The position numbers and the translations under genes were made by a program. Below are positions 9,240-17,988 of a DNA stretch of 64,000 bases, piece after piece (position 1 is the first letter of the stretch; each line of letters starts with the position of its first letter). The DNA lies in NCBI GenBank assembly GCA_014238785.1, contig JABAAL010000022.1, positions 1-64,000 on the forward strand, given 5' to 3'. This DNA is from Phycisphaerales bacterium (lineage in GTDB: Bacteria > Planctomycetota > Phycisphaerae > Phycisphaerales > SM1A02). The notes below the pieces were generated by a model. The model was not told the origin of the DNA and did not search any database. It was given only the letters and a program-made list of their open reading frames with translations.

Positions 9240-9466
9240 CGTTGATTCTCGTTGATGGCTTTCAATGCATCTCGAATAAAGTCAATCATGCCGTACACGA
9301 TCCCAATGATAGCGCCGGTCACAATAAATGTACGCTCATTGTGTAATTGACCGAGCATCCACGACAGCAGCCATCCAAGAAGCCCCCCTGCAATAATCAT
9401 AGACACAAAGGTAAACCCGATCGCTGAGAGTCGCCAGAGCCTTCGAGTTTGTTCATCTTTTTCCAT
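9236..9466 (-). CDS. AtpZ/AtpI-family protein, first gene of the ATP synthase operon
   Basis: 76 aa from the ATG at 9466 (MEKDEQTRRLWRLSAIGF). Two hydrophobic segments with Gly-rich turns (IIAGGLLGWLLSW and FIVTGAIIGIVYGMIDFIRD) match the AtpZ/AtpI small-protein pattern. These proteins sit at the head of atp operons and are linked to magnesium supply or c-ring assembly. The frame is open to 9517, but the extra 17 residues would run into the divergent nuoI promoter and look non-coding. Confidence 0.75.
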   Translation of the reverse strand: MEKDEQTRRLWRLSAIGFTFVSMIIAGGLLGWLLSWMLGQLHNERTFIVTGAIIGIVYGMIDFIRDALKAINENQR

Positions 9467-9484
9467 CGGGGCATTGTACGTTGT

Positions 9485-9513
9485 ATGACAATGGGTGCCT
9501 GACACTATATACT
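9485..9513 (+). promoter_or_regulatory. Sigma70-like promoter of nuoI
   Basis: ATGACA (-35, 9485-9490), a 17-base spacer, then TATACT (-10, 9508-9513). Predicted initiation near 9520 leaves only about 3 bases before the nuoI ATG at 9523, so the transcript may be leaderless. Confidence 0.6.
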
Positions 9514-9522
9514 CCACCGGCT

Positions 9523-10074
9523 ATGGATAAGGATTACATAATTGACGTAACGCCAAAGGCTATTTCTTCGTCAGATTATTTTTTTGTCCCAGCGGTTCTC
9601 AGGGGGCTTGGCACAACGATGCGGCATTGCCTTGGGAATATGGGTCGAGGTGGTTCAAATAAGAAGAATATCTGGGTCGTGCAATATCCAGAACAAAAAC
9701 GAGATGACCGAGATGTTCTTGACGGGGGACAAGAACGCTCAACTTTTCGTGGTGTGCATCGGCTGAATCGAGACATTGAAGGTCGCGTGAAATGCGTTGC
9801 TTGTTTTATGTGCGCAACAGCTTGCCCTGCAAATTGTATTGAGATTGTTGCAGGGGAAGCACCTTGGGTAGACCGGGAAAAATATCCGGTTTCATTTGAA
9901 ATAGATGAACTGAAATGTATTTTCTGTGGCATGTGCGAAGAAGCATGCCCTTGTGATGCAATTGAACTTACACCACGCTACGAAATCGTAGGGCTCTCTC
10001 GCGAAGAGATGATTTTCGACAAAGAAAAACTTCTTTCGGTTTACGATAAAACGGTCAACGACAAGCCGATGTGA
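9523..10074 (+). CDS. nuoI: NADH-quinone oxidoreductase subunit I
   Basis: 183 aa 2[4Fe-4S] ferredoxin-like subunit. Two cluster motifs are present, CVACFMCATACP and CIFCGMCEEACP, about 40 residues apart, followed by the NuoI-type end PRYEIVGLSREEMIFDKEKLL. NuoI carries clusters N6a and N6b on the path to quinone in complex I. No other nuo gene is in the window; a single nuoI between the atp and trk operons is unusual. The ATG at 9523 gives the normal N terminus; a TTG at 9481 is in frame but lies upstream of a good promoter. It ends one base before the stop of the convergent zinc-ribbon gene. Confidence 0.9.
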   Translation: MDKDYIIDVTPKAISSSDYFFVPAVLRGLGTTMRHCLGNMGRGGSNKKNIWVVQYPEQKRDDRDVLDGGQERSTFRGVHRLNRDIEGRVKCVACFMCATACPANCIEIVAGEAPWVDREKYPVSFEIDELKCIFCGMCEEACPCDAIELTPRYEIVGLSREEMIFDKEKLLSVYDKTVNDKPM

Positions 10075-10075
10075 A

Positions 10076-10441
10076 TCATTTGTTCGTAAAGAGCAACGCA
10101 GCAAATAGCAAAAACATCGCAATAGAAACGATAAAGAAGAACACTGTCCAGTGGAGCCGTTTAGCCGTTTTCCTTGAGAGTTCTCCTGGCAGGGCGGACC
10201 ATTCGAGAATTGTTTTTTCTCCGCACTCTGGACATTTTTTTGATTTTTTATTCATAAAAGAGAGGTCGTAGCCACACGAGCATTCCCAGCCCTCTTCCTC
10301 GCGAAAGGGAAACTGGATTGCAGCGGTAAACAATAGCAGTAGTGCGCCCATAAGAATAAAGAGGAAGTTATACGTGAACCCCAAAACCAAACAGGTAACA
10401 CAAATAAAAATAAAAATCTTTGTAAGTAAACTTCGAATCAT
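10076..10441 (-). CDS. Small membrane protein with a zinc ribbon, function unknown
   Basis: 121 aa from the ATG at 10441, whose ATGA overlaps the trkH stop. Two N-terminal hydrophobic helices (about residues 8-26 and 28-42) are followed by a cytosolic-type zinc ribbon with CSCGYDL and CPECGE pairs, then a C-terminal hydrophobic helix. The frame is open upstream inside trkH, but the overlap start is more natural. Its position as last gene of trkA-trkH suggests co-transcription; a role in potassium uptake is not shown. Confidence 0.7.
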   Translation of the reverse strand: MIRSLLTKIFIFICVTCLVLGFTYNFLFILMGALLLLFTAAIQFPFREEEGWECSCGYDLSFMNKKSKKCPECGEKTILEWSALPGELSRKTAKRLHWTVFFFIVSIAMFLLFAALLFTNK

Positions 10442-11982
10442 GTACTTCGCCAGAACCGAGGCGTAATCAAAACAAGTACAGCAAAGATTTCTAGCCGGCC
10501 AATCGCCATTAATAAGCAAAGTAAAAGTTTAGATGCATCGCTAAACCAGCCATAATTTTCGATGGCGCCAACGTTTGCAAACCCTGGGCCAACCGTGCAG
10601 ATTGTTGCAATCGAAGCTGTCGCTGCCGTCGCAATATTACATTTCGGATTTCCAGATTCAAGCACCATCAGCGTTCCTGCTCCGATCGAGAACAGAACAA
10701 GCACACCCAGAACATATGCAATTGTTGCAAGCTTTAGCTCGGGATCGATGTTACTTTTTCCAACCTTCAGTGGTCGTACAACATTTGGTCGGAAGGCTCG
10801 TTCAAGTTCACTGAGCATGATGCGAAATGCGAGCCAGACCCTAATAATTTTGATCCCACCAGCAGTGGAGCCAGCACATCCCCCAATGAGCATCATCATC
10901 ACGATGACAGCTTTGGCGACAAAGGGCCACGTGTTGTAATTGGCGGTAGTAAATCCAGTGTTAGTTTGGATTGAGACCGCGGTAAATACGCCTTGAGTTA
11001 GCGCGTTTGGGATTGTTGCGGGTTCTATTGTTCCAGTCGTTGTTGTTATGCCGCCGCCAGCGCCTAGCAGTGAGCAGACAATCACTACTGAGCCGACTGC
11101 AAGGAGAAATAGGTAGCATCGGAATTCCGAATCCTCCCAAATTATGCGAAGGCGACCGCGTGTCGCAGCATAGATCAGACCGAAGTTCATACTAGCAATG
11201 ACCATGAATACGATTGTGATTATGCTTACAAGTCTTGAGTCATATCCGCCGATGCTTCCATTCTGTGTACTAAATCCTCCTGTTGCCAGGGTACTGAGTG
11301 CATGACAACTGGCATCGAACCATGGCAAACCCGCAAACTTGTATGCGATGATTTGAATAAGGGTTAAGGACACATATATCAACCATAAAAACCGCGCTGT
11401 TTCTCGAATGTGTGGCCTGACGCCCTTTGGTTCTGGGCCAGGGGCTTCAATTTTGAAAAGTTTCTTACCCCCAGCACCAAGACTTGGAAGAACGGCAACA
11501 AACAACACAACAATGCCTAAACCGCCAAGCCATTGAATCATCGCTCTCCAGAATAAAAGCGGAGCAGGAAGAGTAGAAATGTCAGTCAATATGGTTGCGC
11601 CAGTAGTTGTTAATCCACTCATTGCTTCAAAGAAGCAATTAACAATGGAATGGAACGGATGGTTCTCTCCGCCATCGATTCTTGCCCACAATAAGAAAGG
11701 CAGTGATGAAACTACAGCACCAATGAGCCAACTTGTTGAAACAAGAAGTAGCGCTTCTCTTCGCCCCATCGTTCCTGTTCCCTGTTGATCTCTGCGACTC
11801 GTGCCACCTAGAAACAACACAAGGCCGAGTACGACGCCGGCGCATGTTGACCAAAGCAGAGAAAACACAGCAGCATCAGCAAACCCAATTGCAATTGCAG
11901 ACCACAGCCAAATGCTGAGCAATACTGCGCTGAGTACAAGCACGAGTAAACCGAGTTGTCGAATAATCAGGCGGTAGTTCAT
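10438..11982 (-). CDS. trkH: Trk-type potassium uptake membrane subunit TrkH
   Basis: 514 aa polytopic membrane protein of the TrkH/KtrB superfamily. The four filter regions are visible around SGLTTTGATI, STLATGGFSTQNG, QTNTGFTTANY and ATICTVGPGFANVG, each with the expected Gly. It also has the FFEAMSG and GGCAGSTAGGIK segments. It forms the potassium-translocating pore at the inner membrane, gated by TrkA, which is encoded 4 bases upstream in the same operon. Confidence 0.95.
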   Translation of the reverse strand: MNYRLIIRQLGLLVLVLSAVLLSIWLWSAIAIGFADAAVFSLLWSTCAGVVLGLVLFLGGTSRRDQQGTGTMGRREALLLVSTSWLIGAVVSSLPFLLWARIDGGENHPFHSIVNCFFEAMSGLTTTGATILTDISTLPAPLLFWRAMIQWLGGLGIVVLFVAVLPSLGAGGKKLFKIEAPGPEPKGVRPHIRETARFLWLIYVSLTLIQIIAYKFAGLPWFDASCHALSTLATGGFSTQNGSIGGYDSRLVSIITIVFMVIASMNFGLIYAATRGRLRIIWEDSEFRCYLFLLAVGSVVIVCSLLGAGGGITTTTGTIEPATIPNALTQGVFTAVSIQTNTGFTTANYNTWPFVAKAVIVMMMLIGGCAGSTAGGIKIIRVWLAFRIMLSELERAFRPNVVRPLKVGKSNIDPELKLATIAYVLGVLVLFSIGAGTLMVLESGNPKCNIATAATASIATICTVGPGFANVGAIENYGWFSDASKLLLCLLMAIGRLEIFAVLVLITPRFWRST

Positions 11983-11986
11983 ATAA

Positions 11987-13327
11987 TTACGTTACTGCAA
12001 AAAGGGTTCGCAATGTATCCACAAATTCTTGTCGGACAACAACAAACACAATATCTCGTTCTTCAAGAACTTCAGAGGCACTTGGCACAACTCCGGTATG
12101 CTCATCATGCTCAAGGACAATAACCATACAGTCCGGCATGAGTTGAAGTTCTGAAAGTGGGTTGCCAATAACAGGTGCCCCCTTCCCAACGCGCACTCTA
12201 TAGATAGCCATCTCTTCACCGGGGAGCGTGGCTATTTTTGTTAATTGCTTCCTTTTAAGCCGTTTTTGGATTTCAGCTACTGCTAATTCACTTGGGCTAA
12301 ATGTATGTGTAAGCCCCATCGCTTTAACGAAGGGTGCGTAATCTTTCCGTGAGACGACAGGGTAGGTCTCCGCAACGCCAAGCCCTACAGCCCATGCGCA
12401 ACTCAGAATATTATGCTCGTCGTTTGTCAAGGCTACAAAAGCATCTGCATTTTCAATGTGCTCATCCGTGAAGACGCTCGGATCCGTTGGGTCTGCTTGG
12501 ATAACGGTAACCCACGATAATTTCTCTGCGAGTTCGTTCGCTCGTTCTGAGTCTGTTTCAAAGAGCCTAATTGAAAAACCACGGTTTTGCAGTGCTCTGC
12601 AAAGCCATACCGCAACTGGCGAACCACCCATTATGACCACGCTTCTTCGACCAGAATCTTTTGTTCGAAATACGCGACGAGCATCGTGAAATACATCGGT
12701 ATTTGCAACAAGAAGAACCTCGTCTCCAATATCAACAGTAGAAAGACCACTCGGTAAATAGGTGACACCATCCCTTGTGATTGCAGCAAGCCGCGCACCA
12801 CCTGGAAGTTTGACATCTGAAAGATGTCGGCCTACTCCAGCTGCTCCTTTTGTTGCCTCAAACTGTTGTAATTCAATCGTATGTCCGACAAGCCTTTCAA
12901 CCTTAAGCGCAGCAGGGTTTCGAAGATGTGAGGCAATCGCTCTGGCGGTAGAGAACGATGGACAGATCAAACTGTCAATCGAAAATATTTTCGAATAGTC
13001 CAGGATATCTCTGTTGAGATACGTGCTGTGCGTGACCATTGCAAACGTGCGGTCAGCGCCCAAATACGATGCAGTTGATGCGCACAATAAGTTCACTTCA
13101 TCGACATCAGTTGCGGTAATCACGACATCAGCATCTGCAACACCAGCGGTCACGAGATTTTTTGCTACCGCGGGTTCGCCAAGTAGCGTTGCAACATCAA
13201 GCGAGTCTGCAAGTGCATCAAGTGCCGCTTGACTCTCATCAATTACGGTAACATTTGCGCCATCGGCGGCTAGGGTTTGTGCAGCGTGGGCACCGGTTTT
13301 TCCGGCTCCACAAATAATAATATTCAT
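11987..13327 (-). CDS. trkA: Trk potassium uptake regulator TrkA (duplicated RCK)
   Basis: 446 aa with two tandem RCK_N/RCK_C units. The first Rossmann motif is IIICGAGKTGAHAA at the N terminus and the second is VVIMGGSPVAVWLCRAL near residue 230. TrkA is the peripheral NAD(H)/ATP-responsive gate of TrkH. The start at 13327 is set by a TGGAGG Shine-Dalgarno 7 bases upstream; the longer frame from 13345 includes this site and is unlikely. It is followed by trkH after 4 bases. A 459-base intergenic stretch shared with the divergent HU gene lies upstream. Confidence 0.95.
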   Translation of the reverse strand: MNIIICGAGKTGAHAAQTLAADGANVTVIDESQAALDALADSLDVATLLGEPAVAKNLVTAGVADADVVITATDVDEVNLLCASTASYLGADRTFAMVTHSTYLNRDILDYSKIFSIDSLICPSFSTARAIASHLRNPAALKVERLVGHTIELQQFEATKGAAGVGRHLSDVKLPGGARLAAITRDGVTYLPSGLSTVDIGDEVLLVANTDVFHDARRVFRTKDSGRRSVVIMGGSPVAVWLCRALQNRGFSIRLFETDSERANELAEKLSWVTVIQADPTDPSVFTDEHIENADAFVALTNDEHNILSCAWAVGLGVAETYPVVSRKDYAPFVKAMGLTHTFSPSELAVAEIQKRLKRKQLTKIATLPGEEMAIYRVRVGKGAPVIGNPLSELQLMPDCMVIVLEHDEHTGVVPSASEVLEERDIVFVVVRQEFVDTLRTLFAVT

Positions 13328-13553
13328 GCGTGTTCCTCCATTCATCGACCAAATGGTTGGGCGAGAATGATACTCTCAATAGATAAAAAACCAAGTAAAT
13401 AATCAAAATTTAATACTATTTGTAGTCCTAGATGCGTAAAAATGGTCTTTTTTCAATAAACCATTCCGGTTCGCCTCGTGCAAAACAAGGAAGTGGTTTT
13501 TTGCGCTCCTTGCGCTAAGTATATAATTTATTACGAGAGTTGAATAAATGTTC

Positions 13554-13582
13554 TTGACGATTTGGGCTCAACTCACCATACT
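13554..13582 (+). promoter_or_regulatory. Sigma70-like promoter of the HU gene
   Basis: TTGACG (13554-13559), a 17-base spacer and CATACT (13577-13582). A second TATAAT at 13522-13527 has no clear -35. Predicted initiation near 13588 gives a 5' leader of about 200 nt. Confidence 0.55.
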
Positions 13583-13587
13583 AAAGA

Positions 13588-13786
13588 AATAAGGATTCGG
13601 CATTGCACGGACTTGTTGGTCGTCAGCCGCTGCGGGATCTTGAGAGTGTAGAATTCGAGCAACTCATAATAGAGAGAGAACTGAGTTGTAAATACGAGAG
13701 AAGCAGAGAGTGACCGTTGCTGGAGGGAGACCCAGCAAAATCAGTCAATCTCCAAGACAAGTTCAATAGAACGGAAAGTTTGGAAG
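13588..13786 (+). promoter_or_regulatory. Long structured 5' leader of the HU gene
   Basis: About 200 bases between the predicted start of transcription and the HU ATG. It holds two hairpins: CAACTCA/TGAGTTG (13660-13666 with 13682-13688) and TTGCTGG/CCAGCAA (13717-13723 with 13732-13738, 8-nt purine-rich loop). Much of it is GA-rich. I see no ORF here. The rest of the intergenic stretch (13328-13553) is AT-rich with nothing else I can name. Confidence 0.45.
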
Positions 13787-14140
13787 ATGCCAACAACGAC
13801 TAAGAAACAACTGATTGATCGAATTGCTGACGAAACAAAATATAAGAGAAGTGATGTGCGAGCAATAGTGCAAACTTTTCTAGACAGCGTGATCATGGAA
13901 CTTGGTGAAGGGAACCGACTTGAGTTCCGCGACTTCGGTGTTTTTGAAATTAGAGATAGAGCTCCTCGTATGGCTCAGAATCCACGAACATTAGAGCGCG
14001 TACCTGTCCCTGCAAGGCGAACCGTAAAGTTTAAAATTGGTCGACTCATGAAGGAAGCAGTTGAAACAAGTGCTAATACCCAACATGAGATGCCAATAGT
14101 TGAAACAACTGCCCAAGATCGGGTAGCCGTTGGCGTATAA
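13787..14140 (+). CDS. HU/IHF-family DNA-binding protein
   Basis: 117 aa. N-terminal helices (KKQLIDRIADET...VRAIVQTFLDSV) are followed by the beta-arm region with FRDFGVFEIRDRAPRMAQNP, which carries the conserved GxF and the Arg/Pro arm tip. The core covers residues 1-92, the usual HU length. An extra C-terminal tail of about 25 residues, with no Lys-rich repeat, is not part of the fold. These proteins bend and compact DNA as dimers. It is preceded by a long structured leader and followed by dnaB 75 bases later. Confidence 0.9.
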   Translation: MPTTTKKQLIDRIADETKYKRSDVRAIVQTFLDSVIMELGEGNRLEFRDFGVFEIRDRAPRMAQNPRTLERVPVPARRTVKFKIGRLMKEAVETSANTQHEMPIVETTAQDRVAVGV

Positions 14141-14215
14141 AATTCCGTACGATCGGTGGACGACCTGTCGTTTATATTCTCCCACTAACAATACAGAGTA
14201 AGGTGCTGCTCAAGG

Positions 14216-15709
14216 ATGAGCAACGAAACAAGACAATCTCAACTCGCAACTCAGGGGGCAAAGCCAGAAACTATTAATCGGTTACTTGAGGCGATGCCTC
14301 CGCACGCACTTGAAGCTGAGGGAAGTCTTCTTGGTTCAATTCTTATTGACCCCACGGTTTTAAACGATGTGCAACTTATTCTCCATGGGACGGATGATTT
14401 CTTTAAGAAAGCAAACGGCACACTCTATACATTGATGGCGGAGCTCTACGACAAGTACGAGACCGTCGATCTTGTACAGTTAGAGCAAGTTGCAAAGGAT
14501 CGAAACTTACTTGAAGCGGTTGGTGGGATAGATTATCTCGTTAAAGTGGCACAGGCGGTACCAAGTGCTGCAAGCGCTTCTCACTATGCACGATTGGTTA
14601 AAGAAAAATCAACCGTACGGCAGCTCATCGCTGCAGCGGGCGAGATTTTGCACGATGCTTATACAAAGCCTGAAGATCCAGTTGAAATACTCGGCGAAGC
14701 TGAGCGAAGAATTTTTAGCATCGCCCAGCAATCCGAGCAACGACATGCGGAACAACTTGACGATTTATTGAACGACGCTATTCGGCAGCTTGAAGAAAAC
14801 GATGGTCGAATTATTACAGGCGTCTCGACGGGGTATCCGAATCTCGATGAAATTACGAGCGGGTTGCAGCCCGGTGAAATGATTATCATTGCTGCAAGAC
14901 CTTCGATGGGTAAAACGGCACTTGCACTTAACATTGCTGAAAACATTGCGATGCGTGATGTACCCGTGGCGCTCTTTAGTTTGGAAATGAGCAGGCAGCA
15001 ACTCGTTCAGCGCCTGCTGAGTTCAAGGTCATCTGTATCGGGACACAGTATTCGTCGAAACATGTTGAGTGATCGAGATATGGCAGCGATTATTCAAGCA
15101 GCGGATGACTTGATGAAACGCCCATTGTTTATTGATGATACGCCTAGCTTGTCAATTACTCAGTTGCGAGCAAAAGCACGGCGGCTCAAACAATCACACG
15201 ATATAGGTGTCGTTATTATTGACTATTTGCAACTGATGACAAGCGGCAAGCGAGCGGAATCAAGGCAGCAAGAGGTGAGTGAAATTAGTCGAGGCGTGAA
15301 GGCACTTGCTCGGGAATTAAATGTACCTGTCATTTGCTTGAGCCAATTAAATCGTGCGGCGGAACAACGAGAAGGGCACCGACCCAGAATGAGCGACCTC
15401 CGTGAGTCTGGTTCGATTGAACAGGATGCTGACGTAGTGGCGATGCTGCACCGTGAAGCGTACTACCACATGAGTGATCAGGGTTGGATTGAAGCGAACG
15501 AAGAAAAAATGAATCTTGCAGAACTCATTATTGCAAAACAACGAAATGGACCAACAGCAACGGTAAGACTAACGTGGGATAACACGTGTACACGCTTCCA
15601 TGATTGGACAGACATCACACCTCCGGGAGGTTCTGGTTATGCGGCGGTTGTGCCCCAGGGATCAGACGATCCATTTTCAAACGACAACTTTGACGATCTT
15701 ACGATTTAA
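14216..15709 (+). CDS. dnaB: Replicative DNA helicase DnaB
   Basis: 497 aa. The N-terminal DnaB domain begins at PPHALEAEGSLLGSIL and covers roughly residues 28-130. After the linker, the RecA-like C-terminal domain has Walker A ARPSMGKT (227-234), Walker B VIIDYLQLM, the SQLNRAAEQR segment and the QRNGPT segment near the end. The hexamer unwinds DNA ahead of the replisome on the lagging strand. No intein is visible. It ends only 5 bases before the stop of the convergent antiporter, leaving no room for a terminator. Confidence 0.97.
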   Translation: MSNETRQSQLATQGAKPETINRLLEAMPPHALEAEGSLLGSILIDPTVLNDVQLILHGTDDFFKKANGTLYTLMAELYDKYETVDLVQLEQVAKDRNLLEAVGGIDYLVKVAQAVPSAASASHYARLVKEKSTVRQLIAAAGEILHDAYTKPEDPVEILGEAERRIFSIAQQSEQRHAEQLDDLLNDAIRQLEENDGRIITGVSTGYPNLDEITSGLQPGEMIIIAARPSMGKTALALNIAENIAMRDVPVALFSLEMSRQQLVQRLLSSRSSVSGHSIRRNMLSDRDMAAIIQAADDLMKRPLFIDDTPSLSITQLRAKARRLKQSHDIGVVIIDYLQLMTSGKRAESRQQEVSEISRGVKALARELNVPVICLSQLNRAAEQREGHRPRMSDLRESGSIEQDADVVAMLHREAYYHMSDQGWIEANEEKMNLAELIIAKQRNGPTATVRLTWDNTCTRFHDWTDITPPGGSGYAAVVPQGSDDPFSNDNFDDLTI

Positions 15710-15714
15710 GAAGT

Positions 15715-16689
15715 TTATGTGACGATAGAAAATGTCACGTATGCAAGGAATGCGATATATAACCCAACAAGGATTCCTCCTTCTTTTGGCTTGATACGTC
15801 TGTCCATCGTTAGGAACCACGCAAGTACCGTCATGATGAACATGACAACAACATAGAGCCAAACATCACTTGATATCGAAATTGGGTTTACTAGTATGGT
15901 GATTGGCAATACAAACAGAATATTGAAGATATTGGAACCAACGACGTTTCCAACAGCAAGATCTGGATGGCCTTTTTTTGCTGCAATGATTGTTGTTACA
16001 ACTTCGGGCAGGCTCGTTGCGATGGCAACAACTGTTCCACCGACCACAATCTCACTCATACCAAGCGATAGCGCGCCAGTGACGGCCCCGATTTCAGTTG
16101 CCTTACCTCCGAGTGCCAAGAGTACCAACCCAGTAAGTAACAATGCCCAAGCCCCGATTGCGGAACATTGAACTTCAGAAATGACTCCTTCGCTTTGCAT
16201 TGCAACTTGAGATTCGTCTTCGTTTCCGATTCGAAACCATGTCCACATCAAGAAACTGAATAGACAGAGAAAGCCAATCGCCCAGTACGCATTGAGTGTT
16301 CCAATAAACGTCGCAACACCGACGATAAGCGTTGCAAAGATAAGCAAAGGGAATTCAACTTTGATAATTCGCCCAGTAACGGGGAGTTTACAAATCAACG
16401 CACCAATTCCAAGCACGAGGCCGATGTTGGCGATATTTGAACCAAAGATATTTCCAAGGCAGAGTTCGCTATGCCCATTCATTGAAGCAATGATATTTAG
16501 CGCAAGTTCGGGAGAGCTTGTGCTAAACGCGACAATAGTTAATCCGATGACGAGCTTGCTGATGCCAAGGCGGGTGGCAATTGCAACGCTGCCTTCCACA
16601 AGCAGATGGCCTCCAAAAATGAGAAGAGCAATACCCACGATGAGGGTTATGCCGTAATAATTATGAGCAAATACCGTGATTGAGTCCAT
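15715..16689 (-). CDS. CaCA-family calcium/sodium antiporter (YrbG type)
   Basis: About 324 aa with ten or so helices in two homologous halves. The alpha-repeat motifs are visible as AFSTSSPELALNI...GNIFGSNIANIGL in the first half and AIATSLPEVVTTIIAA...GNVVGSNIFNILF in the second, both with the GNxxGSN core of K+-independent bacterial exchangers. It would exchange Na+ (or H+) for Ca2+ at the inner membrane. I prefer the ATG at 16689 (MDSITVFAHNYYG) just before helix 1; ATG codons at 16761 and 16788 are also in frame. Confidence 0.9.
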   Translation of the reverse strand: MDSITVFAHNYYGITLIVGIALLIFGGHLLVEGSVAIATRLGISKLVIGLTIVAFSTSSPELALNIIASMNGHSELCLGNIFGSNIANIGLVLGIGALICKLPVTGRIIKVEFPLLIFATLIVGVATFIGTLNAYWAIGFLCLFSFLMWTWFRIGNEDESQVAMQSEGVISEVQCSAIGAWALLLTGLVLLALGGKATEIGAVTGALSLGMSEIVVGGTVVAIATSLPEVVTTIIAAKKGHPDLAVGNVVGSNIFNILFVLPITILVNPISISSDVWLYVVVMFIMTVLAWFLTMDRRIKPKEGGILVGLYIAFLAYVTFSIVT

Positions 16690-16797
16690 CTGTGGGTTGG
16701 ATTGTAGAGATGTTGCCGATGATCGTCCCACCAATTGGGTGCAATCTGGTAGGTTTTCCATCGTTGCACACTTAAGGGGTGGTGACAAGACTCAGAT

Positions 16798-17409
16798 ATG
16801 ACGAATTCACAAGAGAAACAAGAACTACACAATCACATCGTTGCAGCTGCCAAGGGTGATGAATTGTCGTGGCGTTTTCTTGTTGATTCCTACTCGCACC
16901 GTGTTTTTGCACTTATTCGGTCAAAATGTGGGAATGAGGAACTTGCCGAAGAAATAACACAATCCACCTTTTGCACAATTGCAGAAAAACTCTCGGGGTA
17001 TACCGAAACAGGCAAATTTGAGGCTTGGCTCTTTAGAATTGCGATGAACCGCATGAGGGACGAAATGAGGCGTCGAAAGCGCCACGCGGTCCCAATGGAG
17101 AATGAAATGATCGGCGTGCTCTCACCCGGCGTGACGGACGTTCGTGACGACGAAGAGATGGCGAGGGCAATTCAACGCCTTCGGTCAGCGGTGGGGCAAT
17201 TATCGAGCTCTGATCAGGACATCATCCATATGCGTCATTCTGCTGGTATGAGCTACAAACAGATCGCTGATGTTCTTGGAGAGCCATTAGGGACGGTTTT
17301 GGCACGTCAACACCGCGCCTTGGGTAAATTGAGAAGCATTATGGATTGTGACGGTTATCTGCAAAAGAACACAAATAAAGGGGCAATCGACGAAGGAGTA
17401 GGGCGTTGA
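16798..17409 (+). CDS. ECF-type RNA polymerase sigma factor
   Basis: 203 aa. Region 2 spans about residues 22-95 (FLVDSYSHRVFALIRSKCGN...ELAEEITQSTF...FEAWLFRIAMNRMRDEMRRRKR), and region 4 about 118-180 ends in the helix-turn-helix MSYKQIADVLGEPLGTVLARQHRALGKLR. It has no region 1.1 or 3, as expected for ECF factors. It is followed by a one-helix membrane protein and an exported protein in a probable operon, the usual place for an anti-sigma factor and its sensor. Target promoters are unknown. Confidence 0.92.
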   Translation: MTNSQEKQELHNHIVAAAKGDELSWRFLVDSYSHRVFALIRSKCGNEELAEEITQSTFCTIAEKLSGYTETGKFEAWLFRIAMNRMRDEMRRRKRHAVPMENEMIGVLSPGVTDVRDDEEMARAIQRLRSAVGQLSSSDQDIIHMRHSAGMSYKQIADVLGEPLGTVLARQHRALGKLRSIMDCDGYLQKNTNKGAIDEGVGR

Positions 17410-17423
17410 ACAGGAAGGACACT

Positions 17424-17984
17424 ATGGAATACGATCAGAAACAATTTGAACAAGACTTGGCACCCCAGGAACGAGAGATTGAAGGGTTGCTTGGTGAAGC
17501 GATGAAGTTTTCGCCACCAGCGGGCCTTTCGAGTAGGGTTGCCGCAGCCTCGAATGATGCGCTCCTTGAGGGTCAACTTGCAGTTGCGCTTGTGTCTACA
17601 CCACCAGAGGGTTTGTCCGATCGCGTATTTACTGCTTCTGTTGCACCACTTCACGAGACTCCCGCGGTCATTGGTCGCGTTGGTTTTACCGTCGCTTGGC
17701 GGCAAGTTGCTATGGCTGCTTGTATTGTTTTGGCGGTACTTGTTGCTGTTCGTTTTGGGGCGCAACCCAAACTGCAACACGAACGAATCGCAGTCGCAGT
17801 TGCAGTTGCAACTGTTGAAGTTCTTAGCGTAGAGGAAGAGGGCCTACTTTTAGAGGATCTTGACCTCACAGAATTTGAGTATCTCGCGAGCACTCGGGAA
17901 CTTGCGTTTGCAGATGTTGCCTTAAGCATGAACAGTTTACGCAACGATTTAGAGTTATGGCAATACGGCTTACTCACGGAGTGA
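17424..17984 (+). CDS. Single-pass membrane protein in the anti-sigma position
   Basis: 186 aa from the ATG at 17424, chosen because AGGAAGG lies 5 bases upstream; a TTG at 17406 overlapping the sigma stop is the alternative. The N-terminal cytosolic part has two copies of a short motif, SPPAGLSSRVAAAS and TPPEGLSDRVFTAS, about 35 residues apart. One helix follows (AMAACIVLAVLVAVRFG), then a ~65-residue acidic tail. No HxxxCxxC zinc site is present, so it is not a classic ZAS anti-sigma factor. The anti-sigma role is inferred from its place between the ECF factor and an exported protein. Confidence 0.7.
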   Translation: MEYDQKQFEQDLAPQEREIEGLLGEAMKFSPPAGLSSRVAAASNDALLEGQLAVALVSTPPEGLSDRVFTASVAPLHETPAVIGRVGFTVAWRQVAMAACIVLAVLVAVRFGAQPKLQHERIAVAVAVATVEVLSVEEEGLLLEDLDLTEFEYLASTRELAFADVALSMNSLRNDLELWQYGLLTE

Positions 17985-17988
17985 CACA

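Noticed and set aside
13522..13527. TATAAT as a second HU promoter
   Set aside because: No -35 element at 16-18 bases; kept only as a remark.
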